Shown here piece by piece: positions 24,551 through 32,701 of a DNA stretch of 64,000 nt (its first letter is position 1; every line of letters starts with the position of its first letter). The notes beneath the pieces were generated by a model. That model saw nothing but the letters and a program-made list of their open reading frames with translations. It was not told the DNA's origin and ran no database searches. Source of the DNA: Mesonia sp008017825. Its GTDB lineage: Bacteria > Bacteroidota > Bacteroidia > Flavobacteriales > Flavobacteriaceae. The stretch lies in the NCBI RefSeq assembly GCF_008017825.1, contig NZ_VRLS01000026.1:1-64000 (forward strand). The letters run 5' to 3'. A program made the translations under genes and the position numbers.

Positions 24551-26716
24551 TTACTCTTCTTTTTTAGGAGAAGCTTCTTTTTTGTCTTCTCTTGGTGGTT
24601 TAGGTAAAAGTGCTTTTCTAGAAACTTTCTCTTTTCTAGTTTTTGGATCTACTCCAAAATATTTTACATCTAATACATCTCCCATCTTAACTACATCTGT
24701 AACATTATTGGTACGTTCCCAAGCAAGTTCAGAAATATGTAATAATACTTCATTTCCTGGAGCATCTATATATTCTACAACAGCACCAAAATCTAAAAGC
24801 TTAATGACTTTAACCTCATATACACTTCCTTTAACGGGCTTAAATGTTACCGAATCAATTTTAGCGATAACCTTGTCGATACCTTCTTGGTTAGTTCCTA
24901 AAATTTCAATAATTCCTTCTTCGGTTACAGGGTCTTCATTAATTACAATGGTAGTTCCTGTTTCTTTTTGAAGTTCTTGAATCACCTTTCCTCCAGGACC
25001 AATCATTGCTCCAATAAATTCATTAGGAATTCTACGCGTGATCATTTTAGGAGCATGTCCTTTAACATCTGTACGAGGAGCTTCAATAGTATTGGTTAGT
25101 TTTTCAAGAATATGAAGTCTTCCATCTCTAGCTTGCTTTAAAGCTTTTACTAAAATGTCATAACTTAATCCTTTTACTTTAATATCCATTTGACAAGCTG
25201 TAATACCATCAGCTGTTCCTGTAACTTTAAAGTCCATATCTCCTAAGTGATCTTCATCCCCTAAGATATCTGAAAGTACGGCATATTTTCCTGATTCAGC
25301 ATCAGAGATTAATCCCATTGCAATACCAGATACGGGTTTCTTTAATTGAACTCCTGCATCCATTAAAGACATAGTACCTGCACATACTGTAGCCATAGAA
25401 GAAGAACCGTTAGATTCTAAAACTTCAGACACTACACGCACTGTGTAAGGACAATCTGCAGGAATCATTCCTTTTAAAGCTCGTTGAGCTAAGTTACCGT
25501 GACCTACTTCTCTACGAGATGTACCTCTAATTGGTCTTGCTTCTCCTGTAGAGAAAGGAGGGAAGTTATAATGTAAATAGAATGTTTCTTCACCTTCGTA
25601 ACTTGGCATATCTATTTGACTAGCTTCTCTAGAAGTACCTAAAGTTACTGTTGCCAAAGCTTGAGTTTCTCCTCTTGTAAAGATGGCAGAACCGTGAGTT
25701 GAAGGAAGGTAATCTACCTCACACCAAATAGGTCTGATCTCATCTGTTTTTCTTCCGTCTAAACGTAAACCTTCTTCTAGGGTTAAATCTCTAACTGCTG
25801 CTTTTTCCGCTTTAGCGTAATATTTAGAAATAAGATTACCGTAATCTTCTCTTTCCTCGTCACTAAAACTAGCTTTAATTTCTTCTTTTATTTCTCCAAA
25901 AGAGGCAGTGCGCTCATGTTTTGCAGAGCCTGCTTTTGCAATAGCATACACTTTATCATATGCCATTTCGTGAATTTTCTTTTCTAGCGCTTCATCTTCT
26001 CTTTCTCCGTCGTATTCACGAGTTTCTTTCTTTCCAAAAGCTTCAGCTAATTTTACTTGTGCTTCACATTGCTTTTTAATCGCTTCGTGAGCAAACTTAA
26101 TCGCTTCAGTCATTTCTTCTTCAGAAATCTCATCCATTTCACCTTCTACCATCATCACAGAATCTGTAGAAGCTCCAATCATCATATCGATATCAGATTC
26201 CTCTAACTGTGTGCGAGTAGGGTTAATGATAAACTCACCATTTACACGAGCTACTCTTGCTTCAGAAATAGGACATTCAAATGGAGCATCTGAAAGTTGT
26301 ATAGCAGCAGAAGCCGCTAATCCTGCCATAGCATCTGGCATTACATTTTCGTCGTGAGACATTAATTGAATCATCACTTGCGTTTCTGCGTGATAATCTT
26401 TAGGGAAAAGAGGTCTTAACACGCGGTCTACTAAACGCATAGTTAATACTTCTCCATCACTTGGTCTTGCTTCTCTTTTAAAGAAACCGCCAGGATAACG
26501 TCCTGCTGCAGCAAACTTTTCTCTGTAATCTACCGTAAGTGGTAAAAAGTCAACATCGCTTTGTTTGTAGTTAGATACTACCGTACAAAGTAACATACAG
26601 TTTCCTGATTGAACAACCACAGATCCGTGGGCTTGTTTTGCTAATTTTCCGGTTTCGATTGAGATTTCTCTTCCATCTCCTAAATCGATTACCTCTTTAA
26701 AAACTTGTGGAATCAT
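24551..26716 (-). CDS. pnp: Polyribonucleotide nucleotidyltransferase
   Basis: 721 residues. Phosphorolytic 3'-5' RNA degradation in the cytoplasm. The first RNase PH core is at about 1-230, the linking alpha domain at 235-310, and the second core at about 315-555 (FTRGETQALATVTLGT, FPPFSTGEARP). KH is at about 560-620 (IGPGGKVIQELQKETGTTI) and S1 at 625-700 (GSVYEVKVIKLLDFGAVVEY). The tail after S1 is Lys/Glu/Pro-rich. It lies downstream of rpsO on the same strand, but each has its own leader or terminator (rpsO ends in a strong terminator), unlike the E. coli read-through operon. Confidence 0.97.
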   Translation of the reverse strand: MIPQVFKEVIDLGDGREISIETGKLAKQAHGSVVVQSGNCMLLCTVVSNYKQSDVDFLPLTVDYREKFAAAGRYPGGFFKREARPSDGEVLTMRLVDRVLRPLFPKDYHAETQVMIQLMSHDENVMPDAMAGLAASAAIQLSDAPFECPISEARVARVNGEFIINPTRTQLEESDIDMMIGASTDSVMMVEGEMDEISEEEMTEAIKFAHEAIKKQCEAQVKLAEAFGKKETREYDGEREDEALEKKIHEMAYDKVYAIAKAGSAKHERTASFGEIKEEIKASFSDEEREDYGNLISKYYAKAEKAAVRDLTLEEGLRLDGRKTDEIRPIWCEVDYLPSTHGSAIFTRGETQALATVTLGTSREASQIDMPSYEGEETFYLHYNFPPFSTGEARPIRGTSRREVGHGNLAQRALKGMIPADCPYTVRVVSEVLESNGSSSMATVCAGTMSLMDAGVQLKKPVSGIAMGLISDAESGKYAVLSDILGDEDHLGDMDFKVTGTADGITACQMDIKVKGLSYDILVKALKQARDGRLHILEKLTNTIEAPRTDVKGHAPKMITRRIPNEFIGAMIGPGGKVIQELQKETGTTIVINEDPVTEEGIIEILGTNQEGIDKVIAKIDSVTFKPVKGSVYEVKVIKLLDFGAVVEYIDAPGNEVLLHISELAWERTNNVTDVVKMGDVLDVKYFGVDPKTRKEKVSRKALLPKPPREDKKEASPKKEE

Positions 26717-26739
26717 AATTTTTTTATTCTAAGTTAACA

Positions 26740-26794
26740 ATGGTCTCCGTCTTGCCATGACGGTCTGGGTTGTGTGTGGTGTTGTAGTGACCAA
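26740..26794 (-). promoter_or_regulatory. Structured leader of pnp
   Basis: On the minus strand, TGGTC pairs with GACCA (26788-26792 and 26741-26745), enclosing a second stem CCGTC/GACGG with a seven-base loop. The structure ends 24 bases before the pnp start. PNPase autoregulates through its leader in E. coli; a comparable role here is inference. Confidence 0.4.
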
Positions 26795-26860
26795 TGAAAA
26801 ACTAATATAGTAGCTTTTTCTTTTTCTCTAGAAAAACCTATTGCTAGGAAAAAACAGTAT

Positions 26861-26885
26861 AAAAAAAGGGGCGTAAAGCCCCTTT
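26861..26885 (-). terminator. Terminator of rpsO
   Basis: AAAGGGGC (26865-26872) pairs with GCCCCTTT (26878-26885), and the A-run at 26861-26867 is a U-tract on the minus strand. The hairpin starts five bases past the rpsO stop. Confidence 0.85.
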
Positions 26886-26889
26886 CAAA

Positions 26890-27159
26890 TTATTTTCTTA
26901 ATCCTAATTCTTTCACGATTTCACGATATCTAACGATATCTTTTTTCATTAGGTAGTCTAGTAAGCTTCTTCTTTTACCTACTAGCATTACTAATGAACG
27001 CTCTGAATTGTAATCCTTTTTGTTTGTCTTTAGGTGACTTGAAATATGTGCAATTCTTTTTGTGAATAAAGCAATTTGCCCTTCAGTTGAACCGGTATCG
27101 TTTTTTCCTTTACCGTGCTTTTCAAATAAACCTTGTTTCTCTTCTTTTGTTAAATACAT
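26890..27159 (-). CDS. rpsO: 30S ribosomal protein S15
   Basis: 89 residues, the normal length. Binds the central domain of 16S rRNA and helps assemble the platform of the small subunit. The family blocks TGSTEGQIALFTKRI, HLKTNKKDYNSERSL and LVGKRRSLLDYL are all present. A minus-strand -7 box CAAATATA lies at 27212-27219. It is followed by its own terminator, so pnp is expressed separately. Confidence 0.97.
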   Translation of the reverse strand: MYLTKEEKQGLFEKHGKGKNDTGSTEGQIALFTKRIAHISSHLKTNKKDYNSERSLVMLVGKRRSLLDYLMKKDIVRYREIVKELGLRK

Positions 27160-27211
27160 TCCAATATTATTTCAATGATTATTATGTACAGATAGTTTTT
27201 CTATCAAGCGG

Positions 27212-27219
27212 CAAATATA
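27212..27219 (-). promoter_or_regulatory. Flavobacterial -7 element upstream of rpsO
   Basis: CAAATATA is the reverse complement of TATATTTG. The predicted transcription start lies near 27206, giving a leader of about 45 bases. Confidence 0.5.
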
Positions 27220-27337
27220 AAGCTTAAAATTTAATAATTTGTTTTTTAGTAGAAGAATTTTTAGGGTTCTAAACCCTAATTTGAAAGATATATTCATATT
27301 TCTTTAAATGTTAAACCAGTTAATAATAAAAATAGGA

Positions 27338-27370
27338 TTTGTTACAATTCATTTAAATGTGTTATTTTTG
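27338..27370 (+). promoter_or_regulatory. Promoter of the HYC_CC_PP gene
   Basis: TTTG (27338-27341) and TATTTTTG (27363-27370) with a 21-base spacer, a full flavobacterial promoter. Predicted transcription starts around 27376, at the GTG start codon (27375), which suggests a nearly leaderless mRNA. Confidence 0.6.
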
Positions 27371-27374
27371 CATT

Positions 27375-27794
27375 GTGAAAAATAATAATCTCCATAAAAT
27401 ATTTTTGTCGTTGTTAGCCGTTTTAATAGTGCTATCAACTACTTCTTTTACCATTCAAAAACATTTTTGTGGTGATTTTTTGATCGATTCTGCGGTGTTC
27501 TCTGCAGTAGAAAAGTGCAGTAAAGAGCCTTGTTCTAATAGTGATGATAGTACTAACTTTACGCCACCCGATTGTTGCAATGATGTTGAAGACGTGGTAA
27601 AAGGGCAAGATGTTCTTATAACTAAAAATTTTGATGATTTGGAGTATACACAGCAAGTGTTCTTGTTGGCATTCTCTATTTCTTATATTGATTTATTTCA
27701 ACCCCTATCGGAATATTATATTCCGCATCAATATTACTCTCCTCCCAAATTAGTGGCAGACATTCAAGTATGTCATCAAGTTTTCTTGATTTAG
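27375..27794 (+). CDS. HYC_CC_PP family small exported protein, metal-linked
   Basis: 139 residues from the GTG at 27375. An upstream ATG at 27357 lies inside the promoter and is rejected. The N-terminus is a hydrophobic signal or anchor (about 6-26). The motifs that name the family are seen in order: KHFCGDFL, PDCCNDV and YYSPPKL, with two further Cys in KCSKEPC. Such proteins occur upstream of metal TonB receptors in Bacteroidetes; the Cys/His content suggests Cu or Zn binding. A TonB receptor and an HMA protein follow within 3 kb. Confidence 0.7.
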   Translation: MKNNNLHKIFLSLLAVLIVLSTTSFTIQKHFCGDFLIDSAVFSAVEKCSKEPCSNSDDSTNFTPPDCCNDVEDVVKGQDVLITKNFDDLEYTQQVFLLAFSISYIDLFQPLSEYYIPHQYYSPPKLVADIQVCHQVFLI

Positions 27795-27993
27795 AATTTT
27801 TTAAGAGGTTTCCTTGTTAAGTCCGCATTTGCATAAATTTTCGACATTGCCGATTTTATACGTTTTGTTTTCCGCGGAAGCATAACTAAAAGGAAACTAT
27901 TCATTTTTATATTACAAACGTAAATTTAAAAATAATATTTAAAGGTATTATTCAGAGCCATTTGAATAAGCTTTAAGTAGATAATCTTAAAAA

Positions 27994-30240
27994 ATGAAAA
28001 AATTAATTTATGTGTTTTTTCTCATTTTATTCCCGTTAAGCATTTTTTCTCAAGAGAAAGTAGAAGGAATTATTTATGAAGAAAATTCAGACACAAAAAA
28101 GACTCCTTTATTAGGAGCAAATGTATACTGGTTAAATACCGAAGTAGGTACGGTAACCGATTTTGATGGTAAATTTTCTATTCCATATAAAGAAAGCTAT
28201 TCGCAGTTAGTCGTTAGTTATATTGGGTTTAAAAGTGATACCATTCAAGTTAAAAATCCCAACAAGCAAATTAAAAGTTCCTTGATTTCTAAAGGTAATT
28301 TAGATGAGGTAACAGTTGTTTCAAGAAAAAAAGCAACTTCTCGTTCTTATATTGAAGCCAAAAATGTAATTAATGTAAGCAGCGACGAATTGTTGAAAGC
28401 TGCTTGTTGTAATTTATCAGAAAGCTTTGAAACGAATCCTTCCATTGATGTTAATTTTGCCGATGCAATTTCAGGAACCAGGCAAATTAAAATGCTGGGA
28501 TTAACAAGTCCGTATATTCTCATTGCTATGGAAAATATTCCTACGGTTAGAGGAGCTGCACAAGCTTACGGTCTAAGTTTTACTCCTGGAACGTGGGTAG
28601 AAAGTATACAAATTACCAAAGGAGCAGGGAGCGTGGTTAATGGTTATGAAAGTATTGCCGGTCAAATAAATGCCGAACTCCAAAAACCAACGAAAGACGA
28701 TAAATTATTCGTGAATTTATATGGCGCAAGTAGTCAGCGATTGGAATTAAATACTCACTACAATACCAAAGTTAGTGAAAAATGGAGTACAGGAGTCTAT
28801 CTTCACGGGAATACGCATCAAGAAGAACACGATGTAAATGATGACAATTTTTTAGATATGCCACAATATCAACAAGTAAATGTCATGAACCGATGGCAGT
28901 ATACCGATACAGAAAATGGTTTTGTGGGCTTTTTTAATATAAGATATCTTAATGATGAAAAGCAAACAGGAGAACTTAATTTTGATCCCGATACCGATAA
29001 ACTAACGACCAATGCTTGGGGTAGTGAAATTAACACTACACGTTACGATTTTTCAGGTAAATTGGGTTATGTGAATCCAGAATTGCCATGGCGAAGTGCA
29101 GGATTACAGTTTGCGGTAAGCAATCATCAACAAGATTCTTATTTTGGTTTGCGTAGATATGACATTGAGCACAGCAGTATTTACTCCAATTTTATCTATA
29201 ACTCTATTATTGGTGATTCTCGTCATAAAATTAAAACAGGATTTGATTTTACGTATGATAAATATGATGAGTTGGTAGAAACAACTTCTTACGAGCGAAT
29301 CGACAACTCTGTTGGGGCATTTTTCGAATATAATTTTGACAATTTAGATGACCTTAATTTTACGGCAGGAATGCGGGTTGATAATCACAATAGGCTTGGA
29401 TTGTTTGTCACTCCTAGAGTTCATGCAAGATATACTCCTTGGGAAAAATCTGCGTTTAGAGCTTCAGTAGGGAGAGGAAAACGTTTGGCGAATATCTTTG
29501 CAGAAAACCAAAACCTATTTGCTACCTCTAGGAATATCAATATTAACGCTTCCGCGGAAGGAAATATTTATGGTTTAGATCCAGAAATAGCTTGGAATTA
29601 CGGAGTTTCTTATTTGCAAGGATTTAACCTTTTTGGAAACAAAGCAGATGTAACTTTTGATTTTTATAGAACCGATTTTCAAAACCAAGTAGTGGTGGAC
29701 TGGGAAAATCCAAGAGAGATTAGTTTCTATAATTTAGAAAATGATAGTTACGCCAATAGTTTTCAAACAGAATTCAATTATAACCTTTTTGAACATTTTG
29801 ATGTGAGATTGGCGTATAAGTATTATGATGTAAAGACAAAATATCAAACTGGAGAAAAGATGAAACCATTAACAGCGCAACATCGTTTTTTTGCAAATGC
29901 CTCTTATGAAACTCATATAAAAAATAATAGCCAATGGAAGTTTGATGTCACTTACAATTGGCTAGGAAAACAGCGTTTTCCATCTACCGTAGCTAACCCA
30001 GCAGAATTTCAATTACCAGAATATTCACCAACCGTTTCTACTATTAATGCACAGGTGACAAAGGTTTTTTCACCTAGATTTGAAATTTACGTAGGCGGAG
30101 AAAATATTACTAATGTAAGACAAGATAACCCTATTTTAGATCCTGAGAATCCATTTGGATCAAACTTTGATAGTACATTTGTATACGGACCTGTTTTTGG
30201 AAGTTTATATTATGCAGGTTTAAGATATAGAATTAAGTAA
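27994..30240 (+). CDS. TonB-dependent receptor, probable metal (copper) transporter
   Basis: 748 residues. Signal peptide (about 1-19), carboxypeptidase-like regulatory domain (about 22-105), plug (about 115-230, with MLGLTSPYILIAMENIPTVRG and ITKGAGSVVNGYESIAGQIN) and a beta-barrel to the C-terminal aromatic-basic end. A Cys pair in the plug (KAACCNLSESFETN) is unusual for TonB receptors and would suit a soft metal. The gene lies 199 bases after the HYC_CC_PP gene and 20 bases before an HMA-domain gene. That setting supports copper or another thiophilic metal as ligand, by inference. Confidence 0.85.
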   Translation: MKKLIYVFFLILFPLSIFSQEKVEGIIYEENSDTKKTPLLGANVYWLNTEVGTVTDFDGKFSIPYKESYSQLVVSYIGFKSDTIQVKNPNKQIKSSLISKGNLDEVTVVSRKKATSRSYIEAKNVINVSSDELLKAACCNLSESFETNPSIDVNFADAISGTRQIKMLGLTSPYILIAMENIPTVRGAAQAYGLSFTPGTWVESIQITKGAGSVVNGYESIAGQINAELQKPTKDDKLFVNLYGASSQRLELNTHYNTKVSEKWSTGVYLHGNTHQEEHDVNDDNFLDMPQYQQVNVMNRWQYTDTENGFVGFFNIRYLNDEKQTGELNFDPDTDKLTTNAWGSEINTTRYDFSGKLGYVNPELPWRSAGLQFAVSNHQQDSYFGLRRYDIEHSSIYSNFIYNSIIGDSRHKIKTGFDFTYDKYDELVETTSYERIDNSVGAFFEYNFDNLDDLNFTAGMRVDNHNRLGLFVTPRVHARYTPWEKSAFRASVGRGKRLANIFAENQNLFATSRNININASAEGNIYGLDPEIAWNYGVSYLQGFNLFGNKADVTFDFYRTDFQNQVVVDWENPREISFYNLENDSYANSFQTEFNYNLFEHFDVRLAYKYYDVKTKYQTGEKMKPLTAQHRFFANASYETHIKNNSQWKFDVTYNWLGKQRFPSTVANPAEFQLPEYSPTVSTINAQVTKVFSPRFEIYVGGENITNVRQDNPILDPENPFGSNFDSTFVYGPVFGSLYYAGLRYRIK

Positions 30241-30260
30241 AATAATTAAAATAAGAAAAG

Positions 30261-30626
30261 ATGAAAAAATTATTAAGTATAGCGTTGTTATTAGTGACAA
30301 CCATGGTTTTTGCTCAAAATAAAAATGCAAAAGCTTCTTTTGAAGTAGATGGTGTTTGTAATATGTGTAAAGAACGTATTGAAAAAGCTTGTATAAAGAC
30401 TAAAGGTGTAAAAAGCGCCAATTGGGATGTAAATACACATCAATTAGATTTAATTTATAGTGAAAAGAAGACCAATTTAAACGAGATAAAAAAAGGGATT
30501 TTAGAAGTAGGGCATGATTTATCCAATGCAACAGCAACAGAAGAGGCATATAATAGCGTTCATCTTTGCTGTAGATATCGTGATGAAGTGGTAAAAGATG
30601 ACCATAAAGATGACAAGGATAAATAA
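30261..30626 (+). CDS. Periplasmic heavy-metal-associated (HMA) domain protein
   Basis: 121 residues. A signal peptide (about 1-19, VFAQN) is followed by one HMA fold whose metal-binding loop is VCNMCKERIE (CxxC). Further Cys (KAC, HLCC) and a His/Asp/Lys tail (DDHKDDKDK) could also bind metal. It is probably a Cu(I) chaperone in the periplasm, handing metal to or from the receptor encoded just upstream. A bidirectional terminator follows. Confidence 0.85.
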   Translation: MKKLLSIALLLVTTMVFAQNKNAKASFEVDGVCNMCKERIEKACIKTKGVKSANWDVNTHQLDLIYSEKKTNLNEIKKGILEVGHDLSNATATEEAYNSVHLCCRYRDEVVKDDHKDDKDK

Positions 30627-30644
30627 GCTTTGCCTTATTTAAAA

Positions 30645-30684
30645 GAAAAAGCCTCTAAGATTTTAAATCTTAGAGGCTTTTTTT
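30645..30684. terminator. Bidirectional terminator between HMA gene and accD
   Basis: The arms AAAGCCTCTAAGATTT (from 30648) and its complement up to 30680 form a long stem with a two- to three-base loop, flanked by an A-run and a T-run. The minus-strand accD stop (30683-30685) overlaps its edge. Confidence 0.85.
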
Positions 30685-31540
30685 ATGCTCTTACAGGTTG
30701 ATTAAGAATAAGATCTAAATACAAATTGACTTTATTTTTAAGCTCTTTACGTGGAGTTATAAAATCTAAGAAACCGTGTTCTTTTAGAAATTCTGCTGTT
30801 TGAAAACCTTCAGGTAATTCTTTTCCAGTAGTGTCTCTTACTACACGAGGTCCTGCAAAACCAATTAAAGCTCCAGGTTCAGAGATATTAATATCACCTA
30901 GCATCGCATAAGATGCAGTAGTCCCTCCTGTTGTAGGATCTGTACAAAGAGAAATATAAGGAATTTTGGCTTCAGCTAACTGTGCTAACTTTACAGAAGT
31001 CTTAGCTAATTGCATTAAAGATAAAACCGCTTCTTGCATTCTGGCTCCACCAGATTTAGAAACAATTAATAGGGGAATATTGTTTTTTAAAGAATGATCT
31101 GCAGCACGGGCAATTTTCTCTCCTACAACAGATCCCATAGATCCTCCAATAAAACTGAAATCCATACAAGCTACAACTAAATCATTTCCTTTAGATTTTC
31201 CTACTCCAATACGAATAGCATCTTTAAGGTTGGTTTTAGCTTCTGCCTCTTTAATACGGTCTGGATATTTTTTCTTATCCTCAAATTGTAAGGGATCTTT
31301 CGAAGTTAGATTTTTATCTAACTCTTTATATTTGTTATCATCAAATAAAATTTCGAAATATTCTTTACTTCCTATTCTTACGTGATAACCATCTTCCGGA
31401 CTTACGTAAAAGTTTTTTTCTAGCTGTTCTGCATCAACAATTTTACCTGTTGGAGATTTATACCATAATCCTTTAGGAACATCTTTTTTATCTTCTGTTG
31501 CCGTTTGGATTCCTTTTTTTGTTCTTTTAAACCAAGCCAT
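30683..31540 (-). CDS. accD: Acetyl-CoA carboxylase carboxyltransferase beta subunit, zinc-ribbon Cys lost
   Basis: 285 residues. With AccA it transfers CO2 from carboxybiotin to acetyl-CoA, the first step of fatty acid synthesis. The crotonase-type core is normal (DFSFIGGSMGSVVGEKI, SGGARMQEAVLSLMQLAKT, DPTTGGTTASYAMLGD). The N-terminal Cys4 zinc ribbon of E. coli AccD is present as a segment (residues 25-55, LWYKSPTG and YVSPEDGYH) but all four Cys are replaced by Ser, Thr, Ser and Asp, so it cannot bind zinc in the usual way. fbaA lies directly upstream on the same strand. Confidence 0.95.
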   Translation of the reverse strand: MAWFKRTKKGIQTATEDKKDVPKGLWYKSPTGKIVDAEQLEKNFYVSPEDGYHVRIGSKEYFEILFDDNKYKELDKNLTSKDPLQFEDKKKYPDRIKEAEAKTNLKDAIRIGVGKSKGNDLVVACMDFSFIGGSMGSVVGEKIARAADHSLKNNIPLLIVSKSGGARMQEAVLSLMQLAKTSVKLAQLAEAKIPYISLCTDPTTGGTTASYAMLGDINISEPGALIGFAGPRVVRDTTGKELPEGFQTAEFLKEHGFLDFITPRKELKNKVNLYLDLILNQPVRA

Positions 31541-31573
31541 AGGGTGCTAAATTAGGTTTTGTAAAAGTTAAGT

Positions 31574-32647
31574 TTATTTGCTTAACGAATTAACGTTATT
31601 TAAATCTTCAAATGCTTTTTTAAGTCGGTTTTTAAAAGTGATCTCACCTTCTCTTAACCATTTTCTCGGATCGTAATATTTTTTGTTAGGAAGGTCGTCC
31701 CCATCAGGGTTTCCTATTTGAGCTTTTAAGTATTCTTGTTTTGATAAGATATAATCGCGAGCTCCTTCCGTAAAGGCATATTGCAAATCGGTATCAATAT
31801 TCATTTTAATAACACCATAACCAATAGCTTCTCTAATTTCTTCTAAGGTAGATCCACTCCCTCCGTGAAAAACGAAATCTATATGATTATTTTCTACATT
31901 ATACTTATCGGAAATATGTTTTTGTGAGTTTTTAAGAATTTTTGGTGTTAGCTTTACGTTTCCTGGCTTATATACACCATGAACGTTTCCAAAAGCAGCA
32001 GCAATTGTAAATTGGTCACTAACTTTACTTAATTCTTCGTAAGCATAGGCTACTTCTTCTGGCTGAGTGTAAAGTTTAGAAGAATCAACATCTGTATTAT
32101 CAACACCGTCTTCTTCTCCTCCAGTAATACCAAGTTCAATTTCTAAGGTCATTCCCATCTTACTCATTCTGGCAAGATATTCTTTACAAACTTCAATATT
32201 TTCTTCAATAGGTTCTTCGCTTAAATCTATCATATGTGAACTATAAAGCGATTTTCCATGTACTTTATAAAATTCTTCTCCAGCATCTAAAAGACCGTCG
32301 ATCCAAGGCAATAATTTTTTCGCACAATGATCGGTATGTAAGATAACCGTAGCTCCATAAGCTTTTGCTAAATCATGCACGTGCTTAGCTCCAGTAACAC
32401 CACCTAAAATAGCAGCTTGGTGGTTTTCGTTAGAAAGACCTTTTCCTGCATTAAAAGTAGCTCCTCCATTAGAGAACTGAATAATTACTGGGGAGTTAAG
32501 CTCTGCCGCAGTTTCTAAAACGGTATTTACAGTGTTAGAACCTACCACATTTACAGCTGGTAAAGCATAACCATGTTTTTTTGCGTGGTTAAAAATTTCT
32601 TGAACTTCTTTACCGGTAGCTACTCCTGATTTTATATTATGACTCAT
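31574..32647 (-). CDS. fbaA: Class II fructose-bisphosphate aldolase
   Basis: 357 residues. Zinc-dependent cleavage of fructose 1,6-bisphosphate to dihydroxyacetone phosphate and glyceraldehyde 3-phosphate. The zinc ligand region HTDHCAKKL (about 108-116), SSHMIDLSEEP, ELGITGGEEDGVDN and the late HGGSGSTLEEI match type A enzymes of this size. A minus-strand -7 box CAAAATTA at 32679-32686 precedes it by about 35 bases. accD follows 33 bases downstream and is probably cotranscribed. Confidence 0.96.
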   Translation of the reverse strand: MSHNIKSGVATGKEVQEIFNHAKKHGYALPAVNVVGSNTVNTVLETAAELNSPVIIQFSNGGATFNAGKGLSNENHQAAILGGVTGAKHVHDLAKAYGATVILHTDHCAKKLLPWIDGLLDAGEEFYKVHGKSLYSSHMIDLSEEPIEENIEVCKEYLARMSKMGMTLEIELGITGGEEDGVDNTDVDSSKLYTQPEEVAYAYEELSKVSDQFTIAAAFGNVHGVYKPGNVKLTPKILKNSQKHISDKYNVENNHIDFVFHGGSGSTLEEIREAIGYGVIKMNIDTDLQYAFTEGARDYILSKQEYLKAQIGNPDGDDLPNKKYYDPRKWLREGEITFKNRLKKAFEDLNNVNSLSK

Positions 32648-32701
32648 AGATTTGATATGCGTTAAATAATTGATGATGCAAAATTAATAAAATAAAACCG
32701 C

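Noticed and set aside
27261..27279. Inverted repeat TTAGGGTT/AACCCTAA between rpsO and the HYC gene
   Set aside because: It could be an operator, but it is short, has no partner copy in the window, and lies away from the -7 boxes, so no claim is made.
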